The notes under the pieces were generated by a model that was not told the DNA's origin, did not search any database, and worked only from the letters and a program-made list of their open reading frames with translations. Of a stretch of 64,000 nucleotides of DNA, positions 53,194-64,000 are shown piece after piece. Source of the stretch: Leeuwenhoekiella sp. MAR_2009_132. GTDB taxonomy: Bacteria; Bacteroidota; Bacteroidia; Flavobacteriales; Flavobacteriaceae. Both the position numbers and the translations under genes were made by a program. The number at the start of each line of letters is the position of its first letter. Position 1 is the stretch's first letter. The stretch lies in contig NZ_JHZY01000004.1 of the NCBI RefSeq assembly GCF_000687915.1, positions 2,254,060 through 2,318,059 on the forward strand, read 5' to 3'.

Positions 53194-53225
53194 ATAAGTT
53201 CCGCTTCTTAGGAAGCGGAACTTAT
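53194..53225 (+). other. Perfect hairpin between rpoB and rpoC
   Basis: ATAAGTTCCGCTTC pairs perfectly with GAAGCGGAACTTAT around loop TTAG (14 bp), starting 8 bases after the rpoB stop. It lacks a U-tract. It may protect or process the rpoB mRNA 3' end, or tune rpoC expression. Confidence 0.75.
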
Positions 53226-53274
53226 TATGAATATCAAAGGATAGTAAAAAGAATAATTTTCGACATAAGGTATT

Positions 53275-56200
53275 ATGGCAAGAGATAATGATAAGAATGC
53301 AGTGAAGAGGTTTAATAAAATCTCTATTGGTCTTGCGTCTCCTGAAGCAATTTTGGCTGAATCGCGCGGAGAGGTGTTAAAACCAGAAACTATAAATTAC
53401 CGTACTCACAAACCAGAACGTGACGGTTTGTTCTGTGAGCGTATCTTTGGTCCTGTTAAGGATTATGAGTGTGCTTGTGGAAAGTACAAACGTATACGTT
53501 ACAAGGGTATTGTATGTGACCGTTGTGGTGTTGAAGTTACAGAAAAGAAAGTACGTAGAGATCGTGTAGGTCACATCAATCTTGTTGTGCCTGTTGCTCA
53601 CATCTGGTACTTTAGAAGTTTGCCAAATAAAATAGGGTACATATTAGGTCTTCCGTCTAAGAAATTAGATATGATTATCTATTATGAGCGCTATGTAGTA
53701 ATACAGCCAGGTATAGCTAAGAGTGAAGAAGGTGAAGATTTAAAGAAAATGGATTTCCTTACTGAAGAGGAATATCTAAATGTTCTTGAGTCTATACCTC
53801 AAGAAAATATGTATCTAGATGATAGCGATCCTAATAAGTTTATCGCTAAAATGGGTGCAGAATGTTTAATTGAGCTTTTAAAGAGAATCAATCTTGATGA
53901 GCTGTCTTATGATTTACGTCATAAGGCTAACAATGAGACTTCAAAACAACGTAAAACGGAAGCATTAAAACGCCTTCAGGTAGTTGAGTCTTTACGAGAT
54001 GCTAATAAAAATCGCGAGAATCTTCCAGAATGGATGATTATGAAAGTGATTCCTGTAATTCCACCAGAATTACGTCCATTAGTACCTCTTGATGGTGGTC
54101 GTTTTGCAACTTCAGATTTAAATGATTTATACCGTCGTGTTATTATTCGTAATAACCGTTTAAAGCGTTTGATGGAAATCAAAGCTCCTGAAGTTATTTT
54201 ACGTAATGAGAAACGTATGCTTCAGGAAGCTGTTGACTCTTTATTTGATAACACACGTAAATCATCTGCAGTTAAAACAGATTCTAACAGACCTTTAAAA
54301 TCACTTTCAGATTCATTGAAAGGGAAGCAAGGTCGTTTCCGTCAAAACTTACTTGGTAAACGTGTTGATTATTCTGCGCGTTCTGTAATTGTTGTTGGAC
54401 CAGAATTAAAACTTTATGAGTGCGGTCTTCCTAAAGATATGGCTGCCGAACTTTACAAGCCTTTCGTAATTAGAAAACTAATTGAGCGTGGTATTGTAAA
54501 AACTGTAAAGTCTGCTAAAAAGATTATAGATAAGAAAGAGCCGGTAGTTTGGGATATTCTGGAAAATGTACTTAAAGGACATCCAGTATTGCTAAACCGT
54601 GCTCCTACACTTCACCGTTTAGGTATACAGGCATTTCAGCCAAAACTTATTGAAGGTAAGGCGATACAATTACATCCGTTAGTTTGTACAGCATTTAACG
54701 CCGATTTTGATGGAGATCAGATGGCAGTGCATTTACCATTAGGGCCAGAAGCAATTCTAGAGGCTCAGATGTTAATGCTTGCTTCAAACAACATTTTAAA
54801 CCCTGCAAACGGTGCTCCAATTACGGTACCTTCACAGGATATGGTTCTTGGTCTTTATTATATGACTAAGGCGCGTAAGAGTACTCCTGAACATCCTATA
54901 TTAGGTGAAGGGATCACATTTTATAGCCCAGAAGAAGTTGTAATTGCACATAATCAAAAGCGTGTTAATATTAACGCTATGATTAAAATACGTACTAAAG
55001 ATTTTAACGAGGAAGGAAAACTAGTTTCTCAAATTATTGATAGTACTGTAGGACGTGTATTATTTAATGAGAGTGTTCCAGAAGAGGCAGGTTACATCAA
55101 CGAAGTATTGACAAAAAAGTCACTTAGAGATGTAATTGCTCGTATTTTAAAATTAACTAACGTTCCGCGTACTGCAGAATTCTTAGATAGTATTAAAACG
55201 CTAGGTTACACATTTGCATTTAGAGGTGGTCTTTCTTTCTCACTTGGGGATATTATAATTCCTAAAGAAAAATATGAAATGATTGACGAGGCCAATACAC
55301 AGGTAGATGGTATTATGTCTAGCTACAATATGGGTCTTATTACCAACTCTGAACGTTACAATCAGGTTATTGATGTTTGGACGTCAACTAACGCATCGTT
55401 AACAGAGCTTGCTATGAAGCGTATTCGCGAAGATCAGCAAGGATTTAACTCTGTATATATGATGCTTGATTCTGGTGCGAGGGGTTCAAAAGAACAGATT
55501 CGCCAGTTAACAGGGATGCGTGGTTTGATGGCTAAGCCTAAGAAGTCAAATGATGGAGGTGGTGCTATTATTGAAAACCCTATTCTTTCAAACTTTAAGG
55601 AAGGACTTTCAATTCTTGAATACTTTATATCTACTCACGGTGCTCGTAAAGGTCTTGCAGATACAGCTCTTAAAACAGCAGATGCCGGTTACTTAACACG
55701 TCGTCTGGTTGATGTTTCTCAAGATGTAATTATCAATAGTGAAGATTGTGATACTTTAAGAGGTGTAGAAGTTTCTGCCTTAAAGAAAAATGAAGAGATT
55801 GTTGAAACTTTAGAAGCGCGTATAATAGGTCGTATTGCATTAAATGATGTAATTAACCCATTAGATAGTGAGGTAATTGTTAAAGCCGGAGCAGAGATAA
55901 CTGAAGAGTTAGCTGCAGAAATAACTAAAGCTCCTATAGAATCTGTAGAAGTACGTTCTGCATTGACTTGTGAAGCTACTAAAGGTATTTGTTCTAAATG
56001 CTACGGTCGTAACCTTGCAACCAATAAAATGGTTCAGATGGGTGAGGCTGTTGGTGTTGTTGCTGCTCAATCTATTGGTGAGCCAGGTACACAGCTTACA
56101 CTTAGAACTTTCCACGTGGGAGGTATTGCTGGTAACATTTCTGAAGAAAATAAAGTGGTTGTTAAATTTAGCGGTCGTTTAGAAATTGAAGATCTTAAAA

Positions 56201-57576
56201 CCGTAGAAGGTGAAGCTCCAGATGGTTCAATTTCACAAATTGTAATATCACGTACCTCAGAAGCTAAAATATTTGACAATAAAACAGGTATATTATTAAG
56301 TACTAATAACATTCCTTATGGTTCGCAGCTATCTGCAAAAGACGGTGACCTTGTAACAAAAGGTGATGTTATTTGTAGTTGGGATCCATATAACGGGGTT
56401 ATTATTTCTGAATTTGCCGGTAAGATTAAATATGAAAATATTGAACAAGGTCTTACATATCAGGTAGAAACAGATGAGCAAACTGGTTTCCAGGAAAAAG
56501 TAATTTCAGAATCTCGTAATAAACGAATGATTCCTACTTTACATATTATAGGTAAAAAAGACGAAATTATTCGTTCTTATAACCTACCTGTAGGGGCTCA
56601 CTTAATGGTTGACGATGACGATAAAATTAAAATAGGTAAAATCTTAGTTAAGATACCTCGTAAATCTGCAAAAGCAGGTGATATTACAGGGGGTCTTCCT
56701 AGAGTTACTGAATTATTCGAAGCTCGTAATCCTTCTAATCCTGCTGTTGTAAGTGAGATTGATGGTGTTGTTTCCTTTGGTAAGATTAAAAGAGGTAACC
56801 GTGAGATTATTGTAGAGTCTAAACTTGGTGAGGTTAAAAAATATCTTGTTAAGTTATCTAATCAGATTCTTGTTCAAGAAAATGACTTTGTGAGAGCAGG
56901 TATGCCATTATCTGATGGTTCTGTTACTCCGGAAGATATTTTATCTATTAAAGGTCCTTCTGCTGTACAACAATATCTTGTAAATGAAGTACAAGAAGTA
57001 TATCGTTTACAAGGTGTGAAAATTAACGATAAGCATTTTGAAGTAGTAGTACGTCAAATGATGCGTAAAGTTAGAATTCAAGATCCGGGAGATACTATCT
57101 TCTTAGAAAATCAATTAGTTCATAAAGATGATTTCGTTACAGAAAACGATTCAATTTTTGGAATGAAAGTTATTGAAGAGGCTGGTGATTCTGCAACTCT
57201 TAAACCAGGACAAATAATTTCACCACGTGATTTACGTGATGAAAATTCAATCTTAAGGAGAGAAGATAAAGTTCTAGCTACCGCTCGTGACGTAGTTGCA
57301 GCAACTGCAACTCCAGTACTTCAGGGTATTACTAGAGCTTCACTTCAAACAAAATCATTTATATCTGCAGCATCGTTCCAGGAAACGACTAAGGTTCTTA
57401 ACGAAGCAGCAGTAAGTGGTAAGATTGATGATTTAGAAGGTCTTAAAGAGAATGTAATTGTTGGACATAGAATTCCTGCAGGTACTGGTTTACGTAGATA
57501 CGATAAAATTATCGTAGGAAGTAAACAAGAACTTGAAGAGCTTAATGCAGCTCGGGAAGAAGTAAATTTTAATTAA
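53275..57576 (+). CDS. rpoC: DNA-directed RNA polymerase subunit beta'
   Basis: The 1433-residue product has the N-terminal zinc finger ([20 protein letters not shown], about residues 68-87), the catalytic magnesium loop NADFDGDQM (about 475-483), and the second zinc site with [15 protein letters not shown] (about 900-914). The trigger-loop and jaw regions follow in normal order. The gene ends at a strong terminator. Confidence 0.98.
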   Translation: MARDNDKNAVKRFNKISIGLASPEAILAESRGEVLKPETINYRTHKPERDGLFCERIFGPVKDYECACGKYKRIRYKGIVCDRCGVEVTEKKVRRDRVGHINLVVPVAHIWYFRSLPNKIGYILGLPSKKLDMIIYYERYVVIQPGIAKSEEGEDLKKMDFLTEEEYLNVLESIPQENMYLDDSDPNKFIAKMGAECLIELLKRINLDELSYDLRHKANNETSKQRKTEALKRLQVVESLRDANKNRENLPEWMIMKVIPVIPPELRPLVPLDGGRFATSDLNDLYRRVIIRNNRLKRLMEIKAPEVILRNEKRMLQEAVDSLFDNTRKSSAVKTDSNRPLKSLSDSLKGKQGRFRQNLLGKRVDYSARSVIVVGPELKLYECGLPKDMAAELYKPFVIRKLIERGIVKTVKSAKKIIDKKEPVVWDILENVLKGHPVLLNRAPTLHRLGIQAFQPKLIEGKAIQLHPLVCTAFNADFDGDQMAVHLPLGPEAILEAQMLMLASNNILNPANGAPITVPSQDMVLGLYYMTKARKSTPEHPILGEGITFYSPEEVVIAHNQKRVNINAMIKIRTKDFNEEGKLVSQIIDSTVGRVLFNESVPEEAGYINEVLTKKSLRDVIARILKLTNVPRTAEFLDSIKTLGYTFAFRGGLSFSLGDIIIPKEKYEMIDEANTQVDGIMSSYNMGLITNSERYNQVIDVWTSTNASLTELAMKRIREDQQGFNSVYMMLDSGARGSKEQIRQLTGMRGLMAKPKKSNDGGGAIIENPILSNFKEGLSILEYFISTHGARKGLADTALKTADAGYLTRRLVDVSQDVIINSEDCDTLRGVEVSALKKNEEIVETLEARIIGRIALNDVINPLDSEVIVKAGAEITEELAAEITKAPIESVEVRSALTCEATKGICSKCYGRNLATNKMVQMGEAVGVVAAQSIGEPGTQLTLRTFHVGGIAGNISEENKVVVKFSGRLEIEDLKTVEGEAPDGSISQIVISRTSEAKIFDNKTGILLSTNNIPYGSQLSAKDGDLVTKGDVICSWDPYNGVIISEFAGKIKYENIEQGLTYQVETDEQTGFQEKVISESRNKRMIPTLHIIGKKDEIIRSYNLPVGAHLMVDDDDKIKIGKILVKIPRKSAKAGDITGGLPRVTELFEARNPSNPAVVSEIDGVVSFGKIKRGNREIIVESKLGEVKKYLVKLSNQILVQENDFVRAGMPLSDGSVTPEDILSIKGPSAVQQYLVNEVQEVYRLQGVKINDKHFEVVVRQMMRKVRIQDPGDTIFLENQLVHKDDFVTENDSIFGMKVIEEAGDSATLKPGQIISPRDLRDENSILRREDKVLATARDVVAATATPVLQGITRASLQTKSFISAASFQETTKVLNEAAVSGKIDDLEGLKENVIVGHRIPAGTGLRRYDKIIVGSKQELEELNAAREEVNFN

Positions 57577-57592
57577 TTTAACTGTATATATA

Positions 57593-57624
57593 AAAGCAGC
57601 TTCAGAAATGGAGCTGCTTTTTTT
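57593..57624 (+). terminator. Intrinsic terminator after rpoC
   Basis: AAAGCAGCT pairs with AGCTGCTTT across 57593-57620, followed by a T-run. It ends the rpl-rpo transcript. Confidence 0.9.
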
Positions 57625-57641
57625 ATTTAAACTATTTTATA

Positions 57642-57956
57642 ATGGCAGAAGATGAAAATGCTCAAAACCCTCAATTAAATATTGAACTTGATGAAACGAT
57701 TGCTCAGGGACAATATTCTAATCTGGCAATAATAAATCACTCGGTTTCTGAATTTGTAGTAGATTTTATAAATATAATGCCCGGTACTCCTAAGAGTAAA
57801 GTAAAATCACGAATTATTTTAACACCACAACATGCTAAACGTTTAGCTAAGGCTTTACAAGAAAATGTAAAGCGTTTCGAAAAAGCACACGGAGAAATAA
57901 AAGATTATGAAAAACAACCCGTGCCTCTTAATTTTGGTCCAACCGGTCAAGCTTAA
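57642..57956 (+). CDS. DUF3467 family protein
   Basis: The 104-residue acidic protein matches DUF3467: LNIELDETIAQGQYSNLAII, then SEFVVDFINIMPGTPKSKVK and RIILTPQHAKRLAKALQENV. It is found next to rpoC throughout flavobacteria, and its function is unknown. It has its own terminator, and the upstream rpoC terminator suggests either readthrough or a separate promoter. Confidence 0.9.
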   Translation: MAEDENAQNPQLNIELDETIAQGQYSNLAIINHSVSEFVVDFINIMPGTPKSKVKSRIILTPQHAKRLAKALQENVKRFEKAHGEIKDYEKQPVPLNFGPTGQA

Positions 57957-57958
57957 TA

Positions 57959-57992
57959 AAAAAAGCCTAAACATTTGTTTAGGCTTTTTTTA
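57959..57992 (+). terminator. Intrinsic terminator after the DUF3467 gene
   Basis: AAAAAAGCCTAAAC pairs with GTTTAGGCTTTTTT around loop ATTT, with a T-run at the end. The next 156 bases before the prfC stop hold nothing recognisable. Confidence 0.92.
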
Positions 57993-58148
57993 ATATAAGA
58001 TTATCCAATCAATTTGTTTGTAACAATAAGATTATCTTATTTAGATAAAAAACATAAGTCTTTTAGAGCTTGTTTTAGAGCTTTTTTTAAAAACTACAGG
58101 TTTATGTTAGTCTACGGAATTATAAACGCACAGGGGTCGTTAAAATAA

Positions 58149-59738
58149 TTATTTGTACTCTGAAACAAAATGTAGTTTGACGTTAGGGTATTTTTGTTGT
58201 GTCATTTGTAAAGTAAAAGGAGAGTCTGCTAAAAATACGAGATGTCCTCTTTTATCCTTTGCCATAAATCGCTGCTTTACTCTAATGAACTCTTTAAACT
58301 CTTCACTTTTAGAATCATTTGGCTCAACCCAACAAGCTTTATGAACACTTAGGGGCTCGTAAGTGCATTTAGCACCGTATTCATGCTCTAATCGGTACTG
58401 AATTACTTCATATTGTAGAGCACCAACTGTGCCTATGACTTTTCGACCGTTTAATTCGAGTGTAAATAACTGTGCTACACCTTCATCCATTAGCTGGTCT
58501 ATACCTTTTTCCAGCTGTTTAGACTTCATAGGGTCTGCATTATTTATATATCTAAAGTGTTCAGGAGAGAAGGCTGGGATACCTTTATAATGAATTTCTT
58601 CGCCTTCCGTTAAAGTATCTCCTATTTTAAAATTACCGGTATCATGAAGACCTACAATATCACCAGGATATGAAATGTCAACTATTTCTTTCTTTTCAGC
58701 AAAAAAAGCATTTGGGCTCGAAAACTTTACTTTTTTGCCATTTCGTACATGTAAATAAGGAGTGTTTCGTTCAAAAACTCCAGATACAATCTTCACGAAA
58801 GCAAGTCGATCTCTATGTTTAGGATCCATATTCGCGTGAATTTTGAATACGAAACCAGTAAAATCTTTTTCATCTGGTTTAACAATTCTTTCTTCACTTT
58901 GTTTTGGTCTAGGAGTAGGTGCTATTGTTACAAAACAATCTAAAAGTTCTCTTACACCAAAATTATTTAATGCAGAGCCAAAGAATACGGGTTGTTGTTC
59001 TGCTGCGAGATAAGCTTCCTGATCAAATGAAGGGTAGACGCCTTCAACTAATTCTAACTCTTCTCTTAAAGTTTTAGCAGGTTTTTCACCTATTAACTGA
59101 TCTAATTCTTCTGTTTGTATATCTTTTATATTGATAGTTTCTTCTATATTCTTACGACTATCACCACTAAAGAGATTAATATTTTTCTCCCAAATATTGT
59201 AAATTCCCTTGAAATCATAACCCATACCAATAGGGAAACTTAGTGGTGTCACGGTAAGTGAGAGCTTTTGTTCTATTTCATCTAAGAGTTCAAATGCATC
59301 TTTACCTTCTCGATCTAATTTGTTAATAAATACGATCATCGGTATTTTTCGCATTCTACATACCTGAACAAGCTTTTCTGTCTGTTCCTCTACACCTTTT
59401 GCAACATCAATTACCACAATAACGCTATCTACCGCCGTTAAGGTTCTAAACGTATCTTCAGCAAAGTCCTTATGCCCTGGGGTGTCTAATATGTTAATTT
59501 TAATGCCATTATATTCAAATGCAAGCACAGATGTGGCTACAGATATACCTCTTTGGCGTTCAATTTCCATAAAGTCACTAGTAGCGCCTTTTTTAATTTT
59601 ATTTGATTTAACGGCACCTGCTTCTTGAATAGCTCCACCAAATAATAAGAGTTTTTCAGTAAGAGTAGTTTTACCGGCATCAGGATGCGAGATTATGCCA
59701 AAAGTACGCCTACGTGCTATTTCTTTTTTAACGTTCAT
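58149..59738 (-). CDS. prfC: Peptide chain release factor 3
   Basis: The 529-residue GTPase has G1 HPDAGKTTL, the G2 region RGISVATSVLAF, G3 DTPGHKDF and G4 INKLDREG, followed by RF3-specific barrel domains (PVFFGSALNNFGVRELLDCF; VGALQYEVIQYRLEHEYGAK). It recycles RF1/RF2 from the ribosome. It is transcribed alone on the minus strand and converges on the DUF3467 gene. Confidence 0.97.
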   Translation of the reverse strand: MNVKKEIARRRTFGIISHPDAGKTTLTEKLLLFGGAIQEAGAVKSNKIKKGATSDFMEIERQRGISVATSVLAFEYNGIKINILDTPGHKDFAEDTFRTLTAVDSVIVVIDVAKGVEEQTEKLVQVCRMRKIPMIVFINKLDREGKDAFELLDEIEQKLSLTVTPLSFPIGMGYDFKGIYNIWEKNINLFSGDSRKNIEETINIKDIQTEELDQLIGEKPAKTLREELELVEGVYPSFDQEAYLAAEQQPVFFGSALNNFGVRELLDCFVTIAPTPRPKQSEERIVKPDEKDFTGFVFKIHANMDPKHRDRLAFVKIVSGVFERNTPYLHVRNGKKVKFSSPNAFFAEKKEIVDISYPGDIVGLHDTGNFKIGDTLTEGEEIHYKGIPAFSPEHFRYINNADPMKSKQLEKGIDQLMDEGVAQLFTLELNGRKVIGTVGALQYEVIQYRLEHEYGAKCTYEPLSVHKACWVEPNDSKSEEFKEFIRVKQRFMAKDKRGHLVFLADSPFTLQMTQQKYPNVKLHFVSEYK

Positions 59739-59756
59739 TTATAAAATTTAAGACCG

Positions 59757-59764
59757 CAAATATA
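59757..59764 (-). promoter_or_regulatory. Predicted -7 promoter element for prfC
   Basis: On the minus strand TATATTTGCGG fits TAnnTTTG and lies about 20 bases upstream of the prfC ATG. Confidence 0.6.
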
Positions 59765-60197
59765 AGATTTGTTAAGCATTTAGTTTGGAAATCATTTAAA
59801 TCACTCTCAACCTTTTATGATTAGAATTTTATAAAAAGGACATATATTCTTTTAGTTGATAATATTTAGACTTACGAATTTTAGATATAATCTAATACCA
59901 TACTTAAATTTTGATGGGTGATTAATTGTTTAAATAATCAGCTGCAATTAGCGAAATTATTATTTCTTGATTAATGAGAATTTTGAACCCTTAAAAATCA
60001 TATTTAAGGTCTAATTTCATGTAATTAAGTAAGTTAGGAGGCTTGTATTGATGAGAATTTGAGAGGAAAACCACTGAAAATGTAGGATATTTAAGCCTAA
60101 ATTCTTACTAAAATTAACAATAATGTGTCGATTTTCCGACTATCGTGTATTACAACTAATATTGTGTAGCTATAGATAAATTCACTTAATCGATTAA
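59765..60197. other. Gene-free AT-rich intergenic stretch
   Basis: No ORF with coding character, no RNA gene and no strong hairpin is visible. Short AT-rich words recur (for example ATTTTAGA). It separates prfC from the adhesin locus and may hold regulatory sites for the latter. Confidence 0.6.
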
Positions 60198-60205
60198 TAT
60201 ATTTG
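60198..60205 (+). promoter_or_regulatory. Predicted -7 promoter element for the adhesin locus
   Basis: TATATTTGTG matches TAnnTTTG. It lies about 195 bases before the first gene, implying a long leader. No TTG lies at the ideal -33 position. Confidence 0.4.
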
Positions 60206-60400
60206 TGCCACCCAACTTAATACGTTCATTACCCTATTTCTGAATAATTTTAGAACGGGGCTTATTATATTAATAGAGTATTATTGGGTTCTTCTTTTAA
60301 AGTAGGTTCTGATATTATCTCAAAATAAATTATAAAATTATTTACAATAGTTCTAAAACGCTAAAGTAATTTTTTACGTATATCTACAACTTAACCTACT

Positions 60401-60925
60401 ATGAATAATAAAACTTCAGTTTTTGATAACCTTTTTGTGTTAGCAAATCTACCTCGCTTAATTCTGATTTCCGTATTTATGATGTTTAGCAGCATTTTTT
60501 ACGCCCAGAATGCCTTATCTGAGGGGCCGGGACAATCTTCTAGTTTATTAACGATTGAATATACTCGTCAAGAAGGTATAGGTATAACTGCAAAACAGAT
60601 AGATTATTTTGTAAAATTGAAAAATTCTACTGCAAAAGTTGAAAATTTAAGTTTATCAGCAAAATCTATTACGTGTAATGAAGATAGTCTCCCAAGTTCA
60701 AGTGTTGAGTTTGAATTATTGTCATTAGAAGGAGTTTCTATATCTAAAATTGATATCGCTGCGGGCTCTAATGCTGAGTTTATTTTAAGAACTATCAAGA
60801 AAGATAATATACAAAATAGCTCTTGGAGTTGTGTGGAAGTTATTGCTACACCACAAGGGTCAAACGCCGATGCGGCATCAGTGATTATAAAACAACTTAA
60901 TCCGAACGCATCAAACTTCAAATAA
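60401..60925 (+). CDS. Exported protein of the adhesin locus, unknown function
   Basis: The 174-residue product has an N-terminal segment of about 35 residues ending in SSIFYAQ, a long signal peptide with an extended n-region (MNNKTSVFDNLFVLANLPRL). The mature part is one beta-sandwich-like domain with alternating strands (SSLLTIEYTRQEGIGITAKQ, VKLKNSTAKVENLSLSAKSI) and two cysteines (ITCNED, SSWSCVEV). No family is recognised. It lies 7 bases before the adhesin gene, so the two proteins are probably made and used together at the surface. Confidence 0.72.
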   Translation: MNNKTSVFDNLFVLANLPRLILISVFMMFSSIFYAQNALSEGPGQSSSLLTIEYTRQEGIGITAKQIDYFVKLKNSTAKVENLSLSAKSITCNEDSLPSSSVEFELLSLEGVSISKIDIAAGSNAEFILRTIKKDNIQNSSWSCVEVIATPQGSNADAASVIIKQLNPNASNFK

Positions 60926-60932
60926 AAACCTT

Positions 60933-62540
60933 ATGAAAATAAAAATTACTCTCTCCCTTTTAGGGTTTCTTATTGTTGGTGGGATTTTTACTGGGCAGGC
61001 TCAGCTTAAGAACTCATTTGATGTGCGTTATTCTGAAACATTGCGTGGTAATTTTACTACCATTGCCAATAATAACATGTCTAGAACTGCTACTTCAGCT
61101 TATACAGGTGAAGATGGCAATCATAACTTTCAAGATAATGTTTATGTAGATATAGATTCAGATGTGACTACTTTTAACTCGAGTAGTGCGTCTCTAAGTT
61201 CTGTGGGTACTGGATCTTGTGTGTCTATACGCAAGGTCTATTTGTACTGGACAGCAGGAGATAAGGAGCCTGGAGATAGAAATTCTTCAGATAATCAACC
61301 TAATTGGAATTACAATCAGGTAAAACTAAAGTTACCAAGACAAACAGCATATACAACGGTAACTGCTGATGAAGTTTTGTATAGAGGTCGTACTGAGCAT
61401 TTTTCTAATGATCCTTATGCTTGTGTAAAAGATATTACATCACTGGTTCAAGGTATTGGCGATTATACTGGTAGTTATACTGTGGCAAACGTCGAAGCCA
61501 AAACCGGAACGATCATAGGTCATCAAGGTGCTAATGGTGGCGATATTATTGGAGCTTCTGCCGGATGGCAGATTGTTGTCGTTTATGAAAACACCAATCT
61601 TCCTGCAAGAAATGTGACCATATTTGATGGTTTTGCTAATGTTACTCGTAATAATGGAGAGAATAATTACGATATACGTGTTGAAGGTTTTAGAACTATT
61701 CCTGTTGGGGCGGTAAATGCTGATGTTGTATTTGGAGCTTTAGAAGGTGATCGTGATTTAACTGGAGATAGATTGCAAATTAGAAATGCTTCTAATTCTT
61801 ATACAGATATAAGTACAGCACTAAGACCTGAAGATAACTTTTTTAATAGTAAAATTACCAGATATGGTCAGGATGTTACTAATAGAGTTCCTGCAAGTAC
61901 AAATACATTAGGTTTTGATGCAGGTGTTTTTACACTTAATAATCCTAATAATAGTCTACTAGGTAATGATCAGACAAGTACGATTTTAAGATTAACTTCT
62001 ACTCAGGAGACATACAGTTTATATATGGTGGGTCTCGCTGTTGAAGTGTATGAGCCAGAGCTTTCTCCTTTATTATTGACCACAAATTTAGGAGCTCAAA
62101 ATGAATTAATTATTGATCAGACCGTTCGTGCAACTTTTCAGGTGAAGAACTTTGGTAATGACGATATGAAAAATTTATCAATTTCATATGTAGTACCTTC
62201 CTCTGTAAATTATGTGCCCAATGCAAGTCTTCTTCCAGCTGGCGTAACTGTTAATTATGTAGCAGGAACAAGAACGCTAAATTTTGGATTTGCAGATAAT
62301 ATAGTTGAAGTGGGTGATGCTGTTCTTTCTGTTGGTTTTGATTTGAAAGCATCTTCAGATTGTTCTCTAGCTGGAACTCAATTTAATCTACAATTAAATG
62401 CTAACTATAGAGGTGTAAAAAATACCACTCAAAAAACAACACTTTCATCTTCAGCATTATCAGGTGCGTGTCCTGTAGGAAACTTACAGCCATCACGTAT
62501 TACTCTTGTTGCGAGTGGGCGTGTAAGCCAACTGCGGTAA
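60933..62540 (+). CDS. Large surface adhesin with DUF11-like domain, N-terminal part
   Basis: The intact first frame encodes 535 residues: a signal peptide (ending FTGQAQ), a domain of about 350 residues with [18 protein letters not shown], a [20 protein letters not shown] block and [15 protein letters not shown], then a DUF11/CARDB-like beta-sandwich (about 385-510, [20 protein letters not shown]). The last 10 or so residues are frameshift-derived; the true frame continues from about 62517. Such architecture is typical of flavobacterial cell-surface proteins exported by the type IX system, although the C-terminal sorting domain lies outside the window. Confidence 0.78.
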   Translation: MKIKITLSLLGFLIVGGIFTGQAQLKNSFDVRYSETLRGNFTTIANNNMSRTATSAYTGEDGNHNFQDNVYVDIDSDVTTFNSSSASLSSVGTGSCVSIRKVYLYWTAGDKEPGDRNSSDNQPNWNYNQVKLKLPRQTAYTTVTADEVLYRGRTEHFSNDPYACVKDITSLVQGIGDYTGSYTVANVEAKTGTIIGHQGANGGDIIGASAGWQIVVVYENTNLPARNVTIFDGFANVTRNNGENNYDIRVEGFRTIPVGAVNADVVFGALEGDRDLTGDRLQIRNASNSYTDISTALRPEDNFFNSKITRYGQDVTNRVPASTNTLGFDAGVFTLNNPNNSLLGNDQTSTILRLTSTQETYSLYMVGLAVEVYEPELSPLLLTTNLGAQNELIIDQTVRATFQVKNFGNDDMKNLSISYVVPSSVNYVPNASLLPAGVTVNYVAGTRTLNFGFADNIVEVGDAVLSVGFDLKASSDCSLAGTQFNLQLNANYRGVKNTTQKTTLSSSALSGACPVGNLQPSRITLVASGRVSQLR

Positions 62541-64000
62541 ATGATAGTGCAAGTACACAAGTTGATAGTCCTTTAAATATTGACGTTGTTATCAATGATA
62601 ATTTTGGTGGTGATGGTCCTGCCTCTCAGGCTATTGTGGTTGCTAGCAATCCTTCAAATGGTACAGCGGTTGTAGATACTAATGGTACACCTAATGATCC
62701 TACTGATGATACTATTTTATATACACCAGCTTTAGGATATGTGGGTTCAGATTCTTTCACATATACAATAAAGATGCAAATGGTGATACGAGTACAGCTA
62801 CTGTTGACGTTACAGTATCTAATGTAATCGTTACTCCCCCGGGTCAGCGTAATTGTGATTGTGCTCCATTTTATCAAAATTCTAATTTTGTAAATCCGGT
62901 TAAAATATCTGGGACTAATCTTCAGCCGGGTGCTGTTTATAGGTTCTCAAATGTATTTACAGATAGTCCTTCTCCTATAGATGCACTTGTAAAAATCGTT
63001 AAATTTAATAACGGTGCTTCTTTATTAAATATAGATGTAGCTGGACAAGGTGTGCCTGCAAACTTTCAGCCACAAATTAAGAGTTCTACAAATGGAGATC
63101 AAAGTGTGGAATTTGAAATCACATTTGTAACTGGTGGAGGGAATTATGGAAATGAGGTGGTTATTTCATTTTTTGGAACCCATTTGATATTGATGGTGAT
63201 AGTCAGAGAACCCGTGAGTATGCAGAGTTAAGTTTGCCTGATGCGTATTACCAATCGGCAGATACTCGGATTTCTATTCAAAGAAAAATAGGTTCTGTAC
63301 GCGGTACAGCTATTAATCCTACTACTGCACCTGGAGGGGATATTTCTTCAGATGCTCGTTATACTTTTAGTAATTATTGGGAGGGCAAATCAAAACTTAA
63401 TTATACAATAGGTAAAGAAAACGGTAATAGCGACAGGTATTATTCACTAGCTCTCAAAAATGCTAATTATGCAAATCCGCAATCTACTATAGTAACAGCT
63501 CCTGTTATCTGTGGTAATGTTTCTGATGAAGGTGAGATCCTTTGAGAGGTGTAAAAGTAAATATTACTGGTACAGATGGAAGTTCTGCTACCTTGAGTAC
63601 TGATATAAATGGTAACTATAGATATCAAACTTCAATACCTTCAGCATTAGTAGATGTAACATATACGATTACTGAAACAGATCTTGAAAATTATGTAAGT
63701 ATTAGTGATGCTGATGGTGGCCTGATTTTAATAAAATTACTAGAGTTGTAATTTAATGTCAACTTGTCAGAATAATTTTGTTGATGATGGAAGGCCTTTG
63801 GCTCAGGATGATGCGGCTCAGGCAAGTCCTTTAAGACCTATTCAAACCGGTTACATTAGAGTTCTTGAGAATGATATTTTTGCCCTGATGGTCCATCAAC
63901 AGGAACTATAACAATTGTATCTCAACCAGCAGTAGGTTCTGCAGTTGTTAATAACTCAGGTACTCCTAATGATCCAACAGATGATTTTATTACTTATAAT
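62541..64000 (+). pseudogene. Continuation of the adhesin with repeat domains, interrupted by seven frameshifts, 3' end outside window
   Basis: Joining the frames gives one continuous protein. It has a cadherin-like repeat ([20 protein letters not shown] to [12 protein letters not shown]), an unclassified beta domain ([20 protein letters not shown] onward), a Cna-B/SdrD-like domain (LRGVKVNITGTDGSSATLST) and a second cadherin-like repeat (PLAQDDAAQAS to [14 protein letters not shown]) at the window edge. The breaks fall at G3 62517, A3 62770, C3 63179, CC 63539, CC 63721, T3 63752 and C3 63883. Every one is repaired by adding one base to the run. This pattern fits sequencing undercalls at least as well as gene decay. 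Confidence 0.72.

Noticed and set aside
1..64000. CRISPR arrays, prophage or insertion sequences
   Set aside because: No regularly spaced repeats, cas genes, transposase motifs or phage structural genes were seen.

Overview
The window is AT-rich bacterial chromosome from the phylum Bacteroidetes, almost certainly a marine-type Flavobacteriaceae. The evidence is the ribosome/RNA-polymerase block (rpsU, xer recombinase, hpf, tRNA cluster, tuf, tRNA-Trp, secE, nusG, rplK-A-J-L, rpoB, rpoC, DUF3467), promoters of the TTG-N19-TAnnTTTG type, near absence of Shine-Dalgarno sequences except a perfect one at rpsU, and many typical flavobacterial families (DUF2851, DUF1343, Lacal_2735-like, PspC, YkgJ). 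No phage, insertion sequence or CRISPR array is visible.

Layout. 0-6 kb: tail of a von Willebrand-domain protein, a small secreted Gly-rich protein, an M24 peptidase-like protein, a surface lipoprotein/outer-membrane barrel pair whose lipoprotein has no normal start codon, and an AraJ-like exporter. 6-10 kb: an operon of acyl-CoA carboxylase beta subunit, a membrane protein and a PAS histidine kinase, facing a small membrane protein/DinB pair; the divergent intergenic region carries two copies of one structured RNA element (probably Flavo-1), one in front of each operon. 10-14 kb: a PaoABC-like molybdenum aldehyde oxidoreductase with a Tat-type signal. 14-32 kb: ettA, a PepSY membrane protein, an animal-type haem peroxidase, a HAD phosphatase, peptidases, a methyltransferase, a beta-lactamase-fold hydrolase, a NamZ-like lipoprotein facing an FtsX-type permease. 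32-42 kb: a PLP enzyme, DUF2851, PspC and potassium channel, two alanine/sodium symporter paralogues (one frameshifted, one fused to a periplasmic SprB-like plus lipoyl-like region), an HhH protein and an acyl-CoA dehydrogenase.

42-58 kb is the core information-processing block. Strong hairpins without U-tracts lie between rplL and rpoB and between rpoB and rpoC, suggesting RNA processing or partial attenuation inside the operon. 58-64 kb: prfC on the minus strand, a 660-base gene-free stretch, then a secreted protein and a large repeat adhesin whose second half contains seven frameshifts, all net -1 and all in short homopolymer runs.

Sequence quality matters here: the seven adhesin frameshifts and the one in the symporter at 36.88 kb share the same signature (one base missing from a run), so undercalled homopolymers are as likely as genuine gene decay. 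Several small genes (9478-9657, 19149-19313, 20182-20346) were read directly from the DNA.
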